NCBI RefSeq assembly: GCF_022760175.1
Contig: NZ_CP094326.1
Span: 2,840,804 to 2,904,803 of the forward strand
Length of the DNA: 64,000 nt
Source: Zhouia spongiae
GTDB taxonomy: Bacteria > Bacteroidota > Bacteroidia > Flavobacteriales > Flavobacteriaceae
Reading direction: 5' to 3'
Shown here: positions 26,192 to 33,539 of the stretch, piece by piece
Numbering within the stretch: the first letter of the stretch is position 1
Layout of the letters: every line of letters begins with the position of its first letter
Notes under the pieces: model-generated
The model's database searches: none
Seen by the model: the letters and a program-made list of their open reading frames with translations, nothing else
What the model was told of the DNA's origin: nothing
Made by a program: the position numbers and the translations under genes

Positions 26192-26335
26192 GGAGCGTTA
26201 AAAACAGTCTATCAGACTGTTTTAGTGAACGAGCCAGCCGGCGCATGGAGAGACAGCAGCGGTTTTGCGGCAGCAAAAATTTCCTATAAACCTTCTTGAT
26301 TTTTTGGTTCGTTTTGCATCAAGGCAAAATGAACA
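26192..26335. repeat. Structured repeat module with variable hairpin and 3' stem-loop
   Basis: GGAGCGTTAA is followed by a perfect hairpin AAAACAGTC / GACTGTTTT (26201-26223) and TTAGTGAAC. The same frame with a different hairpin occurs at 25929-25970. It ends in a terminator-like stem GTTCGTTTTGC-ATCAAG-GCAAAATGAAC (about 26,306-26,333), the same 3' stem as in the other repeat copies. Confidence 0.55.
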
Positions 26336-26353
26336 TAAATAACACCATAACAG

Positions 26354-26712
26354 TATAAACTATAGCTAGGTAATAAAAAAGACTGTTTGTTAGCAATTGT
26401 CGAGAGGGTAAATCATATTCCTAACCCGCCATAGTCCTTTACAGGCGGGCACCTCATAAGTGAGAAATGTGTTAAGAATTAACCGCTGTTTGAGTCACGC
26501 CTTAGCGTGGGGAGTTCGTTTAATTTAACATTCGAGCTTCCATGAGGTCGCCGAAAAGGCAAGGCTTGATTTTTTGGTTCGTTTTGCATCAAGAACTGCG
26601 CAGCACATCATGAGAACCTTTAAAAAACAATAGACAAGGTATCGAATACAAATGCTTAGCATTCATGAGTTCCTTATCAAACAATAGAGGTCTCACGAAT
26701 AAAATGAACATA
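26354..26712. repeat. Composite structured repeat, copy A, with 3' extension
   Basis: Modules in order: leader TATAAACTATAGCTAGG; CCCGCC / GGCGGG hairpin; ACCTCAT; ATTAA-CCG; core GCTGTTTGAG-TCACGC-CTTA-GCGTGG-GGAGTT (26485-26517); CGTTTAAT; ATGAGGT; then the TTTTTTGGTTCG 3' element. The outer blocks pair across the core, so the unit folds as a rod. A further conserved block (GAACTGCGCAGCACATCATG onwards) extends to about 26,712. No coding frame explains it. Confidence 0.65.
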
Positions 26713-26803
26713 AATAACACCATCATAATTAAAACCAATATACTTCTGAAACAAATTTAAAACGTTAAATAAAAAACGTTAGTTCAAAATTTCCACATAT
26801 AAA

Positions 26804-26982
26804 AACCCGCCATAGTCCTTTACAGGCGGGCACCTCATAAGTGAGAAATGTGTTAAGAATTAAACGCTGTTTGAGTCACGCTCTAGCGTGGGGAGTTCGT
26901 TTAATTTAACATTCGAGCTTCCATGAGGTCGTCGAAAAGGCAAGGCTTGATTTTTTGGTTCGTTTTGCATCAAGGCAAAATG
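26804..26982. repeat. Composite structured repeat, copy B (5'-truncated)
   Basis: Nearly identical to copy A from the CCCGCC / GGCGGG hairpin onwards, but lacking the TATAAAC leader; the core loop reads CACGC-TCTA-GCGTG. It runs straight into the perfect octamer array at 26983. An open frame of 118 codons across this region on the minus strand is an artefact of the repeats. Confidence 0.65.
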
Positions 26983-27078
26983 AACACCATAACACCATAA
27001 CACCATAACACCATAACACCATAACACCATAACACCATAACACCATAACACCATAACACCATAACACCATAACACCAT
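26983..27078. repeat. Twelve perfect tandem copies of the octamer AACACCAT
   Basis: A 96-base pure octamer array. Elsewhere in the window the same unit occurs only in degenerate form. Pure arrays of this kind change length by slippage, so copy number probably varies between isolates. Confidence 0.9.
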
Positions 27079-27082
27079 AACA

Positions 27083-27395
27083 GTATAAACTATAGCCAGG
27101 TAATATAAAAGACTGTCGTCTTTATGAAGCCATGACAAAGGAGTGCTGTGGCAATTTTTCAAAATAAAATTTCCAATGCCGGGGAGATTGTCCGTGAGAT
27201 GTTTCTTGTCGGGCAAACCGTACTACACGAGGTTTCGTTAGCGATTACGATCCCTTACGTTCATTGCGAATCCACTTTGCCGGCTGTGGTAATCTCAATA
27301 GGTTAGCACTTGATTATGCACAATAATCACCAATAATTAAAACTCACTTAACCATTACCCCTAGACTACTCCCACTACCCACTGCTCACTGCCAA
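27083..27395. repeat. Second long repeat family, copy K1
   Basis: This starts with the same TATAAACTATAGCCAGG leader as the composite repeats but switches after GACTGT to a different body (GTCTTTATGAAGCCATGACA, CATTGCGAATCCACTTTGCC, GGTAATCTCAATAGG) and ends in CCACTGCTCACTGCC-type decamers. A near-identical copy lies at 33051. The CATTGCGA...AATCTC motif resembles widespread bacterial intergenic palindromes. Confidence 0.65.
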
Positions 27396-27408
27396 CTGTT
27401 TCACCCCA

Positions 27409-27582
27409 TCAACCAATCCATTTCCTTAGTTTCTTCAATAATATGGAAACTACAAAACTAACACTAGCACCTATGATAGCAGTTATCACTGTTTCCCATA
27501 GTGCTTCAGACCCAAATAAAGGCAGTACGCTAAAAAGCGTACCGCCGATAATACCATATCGGGTATTAACATCAAATTGCAT
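27409..27582 (-). CDS. Small membrane protein, holin-like (57 residues)
   Basis: An open frame from an ATG at 27582 to a TGA at 27409 encodes 57 residues. It has a hydrophobic segment (about residues 10-23, GIIGGTLFSVLPLF), a polar turn, a second hydrophobic segment (about 29-48, VITAIIGASVSFVVSILL) and a basic tail KKLRKWIG. Its start overlaps the stop of the upstream 89-residue membrane protein by about ten bases, typical of translational coupling. Two helices plus a basic tail is a small-holin-like layout, but the family is not recognised. Confidence rests on the overlap and membrane pattern. Confidence 0.6.
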   Translation of the reverse strand: MQFDVNTRYGIIGGTLFSVLPLFGSEALWETVITAIIGASVSFVVSILLKKLRKWIG

Positions 27583-27841
27583 GCTCCCAGATACTTTTAA
27601 CAGGAGGTATATTCAGATATTCCGGATCCTCATTGTTTTTATCAACGGTAAGCTGACTTACGGAAGTCAGCACACCCCCTGCTACGGTCAGATAACCGGC
27701 AATTGTCGCAATAGTTGCAGGAATGGCAATAGGTGAAGCAACAATCGTTCCTCCAACAGTTGCTAATACCAGTCCGATGGTTCTTAAAACCTTAAAAAAC
27801 TTTGGTGTGGGCGCTTTCGCCCTGGCTATAATAGTATTCAT
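27572..27841 (-). CDS. Small membrane protein, holin-like (89 residues)
   Basis: An 89-residue protein: a basic N-terminus (MNTIIARAKAPTPKFFKVLR), two adjacent hydrophobic stretches (about residues 21-36 and 40-60, rich in Ala, Gly, Ile and Thr), then a polar tail. I do not recognise a named family, though similar small proteins occur beside phage-like lysis genes. It lies 292 bases downstream of the DUF5675 gene on the same strand and overlaps the start of the 57-residue protein. Those 292 bases hold a decayed copy of the repeat 3' extension around 28,050-28,145 and no gene. Confidence 0.65.
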   Translation of the reverse strand: MNTIIARAKAPTPKFFKVLRTIGLVLATVGGTIVASPIAIPATIATIAGYLTVAGGVLTSVSQLTVDKNNEDPEYLNIPPVKSIWEHAI

Positions 27842-28133
27842 TTTTACTTTTTTTAATTAAACATTTTTTAGAGAGAATCTCATTCGTTCGATCACTTCTG
27901 AAATGAAAATATATTTTTCATTCTAGGGACAAAGCACAGACACTCATAACGAATTATAATTTATACTCAATTGGTTTCGAGATTAGCTTGTTCTGGGTTT
28001 CAGTCGATGGGCTCAATCTGACATTCTGTAACGAACAAGCTATAGAAAATCAAAAAACAGGCTTGACTTTTAGATGCTTTTGCGTCAAGAACTGGGTAGC
28101 ACATCATGAGAACCTGGAAAACAATAGGCAACC

Positions 28134-28559
28134 TCACGAATACAAAGGAATAGTTGAAAAATCTTTCGAAACAATCCTCAAAAACAAACTGTCTTTAAAC
28201 TTCCTCGACCGCTCGTAATACAATAACAACCGGTCAAGAGCAATTCTTGAAAAAACACCCCTTGCAATACCTGTCATCTGGGTTACAGGAGCCAGGCAAC
28301 CTTTTAGTTCTTCCAAAGCATCATTCGCCGGATGTATTAGAATGGCATCCCTGTCAGGTACATTACATACCTGTAAATGAGGACCGAAACGATGCGTTGT
28401 TCGCAATTGTAAAGGATATAATCCATCAGGTATACAAGATATATTTCTGATGTTGTCTTTCCAGGGCAACTCGATCATAAAACAGACGAAGTTCCCGTTA
28501 AAGTAGAGAGCACCTTGGGTGCCCTCTTTAAAATGAGATCGTAATAAAATCAGCTCCAT
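28134..28559 (-). CDS. DUF5675 family protein (phage-endolysin-like)
   Basis: A 141-residue soluble protein matching the DUF5675 pattern: MELILLRSHFKEGTQGALYF at the start, FMIELPWKDN, CIPDGLYPLQLRTTHRFG, then HLQVCNVPDRDAILIHPAND. Members occur in phages, phage-derived secretion structures and as stand-alone genes, with a fold related to L,D-transpeptidase/endolysin-like proteins; activity is not established. Its ATG overlaps the TAA of the preceding gene, so both are on one transcript. Together with the two small membrane proteins it looks like a reduced lysis-type set, but no tail, capsid or integrase genes are present. Confidence 0.8.
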   Translation of the reverse strand: MELILLRSHFKEGTQGALYFNGNFVCFMIELPWKDNIRNISCIPDGLYPLQLRTTHRFGPHLQVCNVPDRDAILIHPANDALEELKGCLAPVTQMTGIARGVFSRIALDRLLLYYERSRKFKDSLFLRIVSKDFSTIPLYS

Positions 28560-29314
28560 TATGGTGTGTCGATTCCAATAACATTAAGCGCATTATACGC
28601 CCCATTTTTCAGCGGATACATTTGTCCGTTCACTTCCTGGTAAAAACTGATACCCATAACTTGTAATAGGGGCAAGGTACTATTAGCCGTCACAGAAGCT
28701 ATTAGATCCAGGGCTGCTATTTCCTCGGCGTTCCACGGTAGAATACCGCTCTCACTACCATCAAAAACAAAAGCATTGTTTTCAAAGTCCAGTTCTGACA
28801 TCGCTGCTACCAGTTTAAAGTGGGTTGTACCCTCCGGAGCTTCAATACCAATGTTAGGAGTAAAGGCAGGTAGTTGTATTTGAAGACTTCCTGCTGCTCT
28901 GTCTGTACTAACGGTGTACGGAGTATAGAGGGAGGTATCCAGTTTCCCGTTGATATTAAAATCGAAACCTTTTAACTTACCTAACTCTCCATTTTGTAAC
29001 GCCCTTAATCCACGTTCGTTGGTGGTATCTGTTTTTATGATATCCATTAAGATCTTTAGTAGTCTGCTGGTAACCCTACCGTCTTTAGCCTCCCGCATAA
29101 GGGTACGGAGAGCCATACGTATAAGTTTACCACCCTTTCCGGCTCTGCCAAATTCAGAACCGTTTTCACGGGTACGCTGAAAAGCAGGATCACTCTCAAT
29201 ACGTTTTTTATCGATTCCTCCTTTTTCACGAGCCACGTAGCCATCGGCGGTTTTATAAAAGGTAATATCCCCTAGGGTTCCTTTTAGTTTAATAATTCCT
29301 TTTTGTTTTGCCAT
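28559..29314 (-). CDS. Conserved hypothetical protein, first gene of the DUF5675 set
   Basis: A 251-residue protein. The basic N-terminal region (MAKQKGIIKLKGTLGDITFY, then REKGGIDKKRIESDPAFQRT and GRAGKGGKLIRMALRTLM) looks nucleic-acid or structural-assembly related, while the C-terminal half is acidic and beta-rich (SLQIQLPAFTPNIGIEAPEG, TLPLLQVMGISFYQEVNGQM). Proteins with this opening occur in flavobacteria beside DUF5675 genes, but I know no function. It ends in a TAATG overlap with DUF5675. The AT-rich leader carries a perfect CTACGAG dyad. Confidence 0.65.
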   Translation of the reverse strand: MAKQKGIIKLKGTLGDITFYKTADGYVAREKGGIDKKRIESDPAFQRTRENGSEFGRAGKGGKLIRMALRTLMREAKDGRVTSRLLKILMDIIKTDTTNERGLRALQNGELGKLKGFDFNINGKLDTSLYTPYTVSTDRAAGSLQIQLPAFTPNIGIEAPEGTTHFKLVAAMSELDFENNAFVFDGSESGILPWNAEEIAALDLIASVTANSTLPLLQVMGISFYQEVNGQMYPLKNGAYNALNVIGIDTP

Positions 29315-29340
29315 GATTTAAATTTTTGATGAATGAACTC

Positions 29341-29359
29341 CTACGAGTCTCTCTCGTAG
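29341..29359. promoter_or_regulatory. Perfect dyad CTACGAG-N5-CTCGTAG in the leader of the DUF5675 operon
   Basis: A seven-base perfect inverted repeat with a five-base spacer lies 27 bases upstream of the 251-residue gene's start. It could be an operator or a leader hairpin blocking translation. The rest of 29,360-29,620 is AT-rich with nothing else recognisable. Confidence 0.45.
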
Positions 29360-29620
29360 CGATTGAAAATGAATGTATTACTGCAGTACTTTTTCATTTA
29401 TGACTCGAACTTATAATAAAGAATATTCAATAAAAAAAGTAAGAAACCATAATCGTAGTATTTAGCCGTTTATGTATGAATTAGCCGATGGGTATATTAT
29501 TATATAGAATGTGTTAAAAGGTTTCCGGAGGGTGGAGATTGGTCGATTTACATGCTGATATTTAGGCTTTTACAGTTGGTTTCCTTTATATTTAAAGCAT
29601 GGTTAAAGTATGGATAGAGT

Positions 29621-29821
29621 ATGAGCAAGTATAAAAGAGTATGTATTTATCCAAAAGATATCCAACGTATCACAGGGAAAAGCATCAGAAATTCAAGAAC
29701 AATTTACGGACGTATAAAAGAATATTTTGAAAAAAAACCACATCAGGTCGTTACAGTAACTGAATTTGCTATTTATATGGGGATAAAAATAGATGTCGTT
29801 AATCAATATATATTAGACTAA
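29621..29821 (+). CDS. Small basic protein, probable DNA-binding (66 residues)
   Basis: A 66-residue basic protein (MSKYKRVCIYPKDIQRITGK, RNSRTIYGRIKEYFEKK) with a predicted helix-turn-helix-like end (VTVTEFAIYMGIKIDVVNQY). Proteins of this size and composition are common in flavobacterial genomes, often without annotated function. It is transcribed divergently from the DUF5675 set. The leader contains TATGGATAGAGTATGAG, which resembles a sequence near 11,335. Function unknown. Confidence 0.6.
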   Translation: MSKYKRVCIYPKDIQRITGKSIRNSRTIYGRIKEYFEKKPHQVVTVTEFAIYMGIKIDVVNQYILD

Positions 29822-29885
29822 AGTTACCCCATAACCCCATAACAGCGTAACAACATCACTCCATAACATGATAACTCGATAACAA

Positions 29886-30134
29886 TATAAACTGTAGTTA
29901 GATAATATAAAAGACTGTTTGTTAGCAATTGTCGAGAGGGTAAATCATACTCCAAACCCGCCATAGTCCTTTACAGGCGGGCACCTCATAAGTGAGAAAT
30001 GTGTTAAGAATTAAACGCTGTTTGAGTCACGCCTTAGCGTGGGGAGTTCGTTTAATTTAACATTCGAGCTTCCATGAGGTCGTCGAAAAGGCAAGGCTTG
30101 ATTTTTTGGTTCGTTTTGCATCAAGGCAAAATGA
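29886..30134. repeat. Composite structured repeat, copy C
   Basis: A complete unit: leader, CCCGCC / GGCGGG hairpin, rod with core at 30017-30050, and the TTTTTTGGTTCG 3' element ending in GCAAAATGAA. Octamer arrays flank it on both sides. Copy D follows about 300 bases later in the same orientation. Confidence 0.7.
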
Positions 30135-30186
30135 AGATCATAACAACGTAACACCATAACACCATAATATGATAACTCGATAACAG

Positions 30187-30485
30187 TATAAACTATAGCT
30201 AGGTAATAAAAAAACTGTTTGTTAGCAATTGTCGAGAGGGTAAATCATATTCCAAACCCGCCATAGTCCTTTACAGACGGGCACCTCATAAGTGAGAAAT
30301 GTGTTAAGAATTAAACGCTGTTTGAGTCACGCCTTAGCGTGGGGAGTTCGTTTAATTTAACATTCGAGCTTCCATGAGGTCGTCGAAAAGGCAAGGCTTG
30401 ATTTTTTGGTTCGTTTTGCATCAAGAACTGCGCAGCACATCATGAGAACCTTTAAAAAACAATAGACAAGGTATCGAATACAAAA
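30187..30485. repeat. Composite structured repeat, copy D, with 3' extension
   Basis: Nearly identical to copy C (core at 30317-30350). One arm of the GC hairpin is altered to GACGGG. It continues into the GAACTGCGCAGCACATCATG extension seen after copy A. Confidence 0.7.
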
Positions 30486-30542
30486 GAATAAAACTCCATA
30501 ACATCATAACAGTGTAACACCATATCTCGATAACAAATAAAA

Positions 30543-30724
30543 TCCTGCCCTAGGCTGTGGCAGGCTGGGACCCACTAATTGATTATTACGTAAAATTAGG
30601 TGCTGCTTGAGCCTCGTAGAAAACGAGGCGAGTTCAGCTAATTTAGTAATGGAAATAATAGTGGGTAGCCGAACAGCTAAGGCTAGCGTTTTTTGGTTCT
30701 TTTTTAGGCAATGTAAAAAAGAAT
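30543..30724. repeat. Structured repeat copy G (diverged stems)
   Basis: This shares the CCTGCCCTAGGCTGT start, the GCTGCTTGAG...GAGTT core (30602-30636) and GCCGAACAGCTAAGGCTAG with the inverted copy at 49282-49453. Its stems differ but pair: CCCACTA / TAGTGGG, AAATTAG / CTAATTT and CCTCGT / ACGAGG. The 3' stem is TTCTTTTTTA / TAAAAAAGAA. Confidence 0.65.
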
Positions 30725-30764
30725 AAGGACTAATAAGAAGAAATAGGTCTATGGTATGCATTAA

Positions 30765-30945
30765 GGCTTGATTCTGCGGTTTAGTTTATCCTAAGCGACA
30801 GTCGAAGGGTTTTTTATCAAGAACTGCGAAGCACATCATGAGAACCTTTAAAAAACAATAGACAAGGTATCGAATACAAATGCTTAGCATTCATGAGTCT
30901 CTTATCAAACAATAGAGGTCTCACGAATAAAATGAACACGATAAC
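30765..30945. repeat. Repeat 3' module with inserted GTCGAAG-type palindrome
   Basis: AGGCTTGATTCT...GGTTTAGTTTATCCT then GCGACAGTCGAAGGG interrupts the usual 3' element before ATCAAGAACTGCG. The same hybrid occurs at about 49,862-49,980. The following block (GCACATCATGAGAACC, CAATAGACAAGGTATCGAAT, AATAGAGGTCTCACGAATA) matches the extension of copy A. The remainder of 29,822-31,065 is octamer arrays; no gene is seen there. Confidence 0.55.
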
Positions 30946-31065
30946 ATCATCACTCGATAACAACGTAACACCATAACAGTATAACAACAACATCAAAAAA
31001 AAACAGATAGTTTCATTCAATTTTATAGCTTTGCTAATCGTTTTAGGTTTTATAAAAAAGCAAGC

Positions 31066-32412
31066 ATGAAATACAAACACATTGTACGAAGTCTATTATT
31101 AACCCTACCTACATTTTTATTAGCACAAGAAACAGAATTCAGCGGTCGTATAACACTCGGTGGTTATGCCTCTGTACGCGATTCTTTGCCTTTTTGGATG
31201 GCAAACAATACTTATGGCCGTATGGAAGAAGATACCCGTGTTATGGGACTGGCCGAAGTAAAACTACAACATCGTTTAGGTGTGCAGTCGTTTTTAGAAG
31301 CAGGAACAGGACTGTTGTTTAACGATGCCGCAGCTCCGGTATTAAGAGGCGATAGCTGGTATCTGCAATACCAGAACAAATGGTTTGGTGTCATTGGTGG
31401 GAAAAAACAACGCCCGACTACGTATGGCGGGCTATCAACTTCTGGAGAGAGTATACTGTGGTCTGATAATGCCAGGCCGTTACCGGGGGTATATGCTTAT
31501 ACTACAAAGCCGATAGCGTTAGGGAAGTCTGAAAAGTTTTTAATCGATGCCTATTGGGGAGAGTATCTTATGGATGATGATCGCTATGTCGATAATGCCC
31601 GCGTACATAGTAAAGGCCTCACTTTTATCTATCGGTTTAATCCAAGAACGGAATTATCGATAGGATTGGAACATGTGGCACAATGGGCAGGGACTAGTAC
31701 CACAACAGGGAAGCAACCGTCAGGTTTTAAAGATTATCTAAAAATAATTACCGGGTCTTCTGGAGGAGAAGGTGCAGTAGGTGGAGATCAGATCAATGCT
31801 TTAGGTAATTCTATAGGTTCATACCGGGTACGATTTAAAAAGCAGTACGATCATTTTAATTTGGAGCTCTTCTGGAATTCGGTATTTGAAGACCGTTCCG
31901 GGAGAGAGCTTAATAACCTGCCTGATGGACGATACGGGGTGTACCTGGCAAAAAAACAACCTACAGGTTTGGTACATCATATGCTTTACGAGTTCTATTA
32001 TATGAAAAGCCATAGCGACGGAGCGCCATTCTTTAGTACCGGCGATGATTATTTCAATAATTATGTTTATCAATCAGGCTGGACATACCATCAGCATACC
32101 ATCGGTTCGCCGTTCTTTTTACCATATTCTAATGGAGTAGGCATTGCTAACAATCGTTTTATGGCACACCATTTAGGAATAGGAGGGAACGTTAAGGAAT
32201 TGCCATACCGATTGTTGCTTAGCTATAACAGAAATTATGGCAGACGACCACGGGGTACTATTATGCAAGAAGGTAAGAATGTATTCTCCAGCCGTTTAGA
32301 TCTAAAACTTCCGATACATTTTGCCGAGCTAAAGGTGCTTATGGGAGCTGATTTCGGAGAGACTTTCAAGCCTAAATATGCTGCAGGACTACAATTAGTA
32401 AAGGAGTTTTAG
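31066..32412 (+). CDS. wzi: Capsule assembly Wzi family outer membrane protein
   Basis: A 448-residue protein with a signal peptide (residues 1-20, ending LLAQE) and a beta-barrel built of alternating strands to the terminal LQLVKEF. Family features include FWMANNTYGRMEEDTRVMGL near residue 43, a GGKKQRPTTYGGLSTSGESI region, and FFLPYSNGVGIANNRFMAHH near residue 347. Wzi proteins hold capsular polysaccharide at the outer membrane surface. No other capsule gene is adjacent, but a WecA-type initiating transferase lies 1.1 kb downstream and a polysaccharide operon opens the window. It sits alone between two clusters of composite repeats. Confidence 0.85.
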   Translation: MKYKHIVRSLLLTLPTFLLAQETEFSGRITLGGYASVRDSLPFWMANNTYGRMEEDTRVMGLAEVKLQHRLGVQSFLEAGTGLLFNDAAAPVLRGDSWYLQYQNKWFGVIGGKKQRPTTYGGLSTSGESILWSDNARPLPGVYAYTTKPIALGKSEKFLIDAYWGEYLMDDDRYVDNARVHSKGLTFIYRFNPRTELSIGLEHVAQWAGTSTTTGKQPSGFKDYLKIITGSSGGEGAVGGDQINALGNSIGSYRVRFKKQYDHFNLELFWNSVFEDRSGRELNNLPDGRYGVYLAKKQPTGLVHHMLYEFYYMKSHSDGAPFFSTGDDYFNNYVYQSGWTYHQHTIGSPFFLPYSNGVGIANNRFMAHHLGIGGNVKELPYRLLLSYNRNYGRRPRGTIMQEGKNVFSSRLDLKLPIHFAELKVLMGADFGETFKPKYAAGLQLVKEF

Positions 32413-32467
32413 GAACCTCTTTTAGATCATAACAGCGTAACACCATAACAACATAACTCGATAACAG

Positions 32468-32715
32468 TATAAACTATAGCTAGGTAATAAAAAAGACTGT
32501 TTGTTAGCAATTGTCGAGAGGGTAAATCATATTCCAAACCCGCCATAGTCCTTTATAGGCGGGCACCTCATAAGTGAGAGATGTGTTAAGAATTAAACGC
32601 TGTTTGAGTCACGCCTTAGCGTGGGGAGTTCGTTTAATTTAACATTCGAGCTTCCATGAGGTCGTCGAAAAGGCAAGGCTTGATTTTTTGGTTCGTTTTG
32701 CATCAAGGCAAAATG
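32468..32715. repeat. Composite structured repeat, copy E
   Basis: A complete unit directly downstream of wzi, in the same orientation, core at 32599-32630. It differs from copy C at few positions (for example CTTTATAGGCGGG). It may also provide the transcription end for wzi through its 3' stem-loop. Confidence 0.7.
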
Positions 32716-32769
32716 AAGATCATAACACCATAACACCATAACAACGTAACATCATAACTCGATAACAGT

Positions 32770-33018
32770 GTAAACTATAGCTAGGTAATAAAAAAGACTG
32801 TTTGTTAGCAATTGTCGAGAGGGTAAATCATATTCCAAACCCGCTATAGTCCTTTACAGGCGGGCACCTCATAAGTGAGAAATGTGTTAAGAATTAAACG
32901 CTGTTTGGGTCACGCCCTAGCGTGGGGAGTTCGTTTAATTTAACATTCGAGCTTCCATGAGGTCGTCGAAAAGGCAAGGCTTGATTTTTTGGTTCGTTTT
33001 GCATCAAGGCAAAATGAA
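32770..33018. repeat. Composite structured repeat, copy F
   Basis: A unit about 301 bases after copy E. Its core reads GCTGTTTGGG-TCACGC-CCTA-GCGTGG, so changes fall in the unpaired loop and flank while the stem is kept. It is followed by a degenerate octamer array and then copy K2. Confidence 0.7.
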
Positions 33019-33050
33019 GATCATAACAACGTAACATCATAACTCGATAA

Positions 33051-33330
33051 CAGTGTAAACTATAGCCAGGTAATAAAAAAGACTGTCGTCTTTATGAAGC
33101 CATGACAAAGGAGTCGCTGTGACAATTTTTCAAAATAAAATTTCCAATGCCGGGGAGATTGCCCGTGAGATGTTTTTTATCGGGCAAGCCGTACTACACG
33201 AAGTTTCGTTCGCGATTACGATCCTTTTCGTTCATTGCGAATCCACTTTGCCGGCTGTGGTAATCTCAATAGGTTAGCACTTGATTATGCACAGTAACCA
33301 CCAATAATTAAAACTCACTTAACCATTACC
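33051..33330. repeat. Second long repeat family, copy K2
   Basis: Near-identical to K1 at 27083 over about 260 bases, with small indels and substitutions. As at K1, it follows composite repeats and an octamer array and is followed by decamer repeats, so the whole block order is duplicated. Confidence 0.65.
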
Positions 33331-33437
33331 CTAGACTACTGCCACTGCCACTGCTCACTGCCTACTGCTGACTGCCCACTGCCCACTGCTGACTGCCTAC
33401 TGTCCATTGCTGACTGCCTACTGTCCATTGCTCTCTA
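33331..33437. repeat. Degenerate decamer array (CTGCCNACTG type)
   Basis: Units such as CTGCCTACTG, CTGCTGACTG and CTGTCCATTG follow each other for about 100 bases. Shorter runs occur at about 25,765, 27,370, 34,930 and 50,100, usually just before an octamer array. Confidence 0.7.
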
Positions 33438-33539
33438 AATAACCCTTAAAATTCCCAGAATTTTGAAGACCAGTTCAATGACTTATAAAATATCTCCTTA
33501 CATTTGTTGCAACTAAACTAACTTAACTAAAGTAATTAT

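Noticed and set aside
26860-27216. 118-codon minus-strand frame with repeated VMVLWCYG units
   Set aside because: It is a translation of the pure octamer array and composite repeat; no start context and no homologue-like composition.
25765-27400. Possible CRISPR array because of regular repeats
   Set aside because: Units are either pure microsatellite or long structured modules; there are no unique spacers of constant length and no cas genes.
27443-27736. 97-codon plus-strand frame
   Set aside because: It overlaps two coupled minus-strand membrane-protein genes, which are better supported.
27988-28218. 76-codon plus-strand frame
   Set aside because: It lies in a decayed repeat extension and overlaps the DUF5675 gene.
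27409-29314. Prophage
   Set aside because: No capsid, portal, tail, terminase or integrase gene is present; only a small lysis-like set.
30504-31080. Two minus-strand frames of about 85 codons upstream of wzi
   Set aside because: They lie entirely in repeat sequence and octamer arrays.
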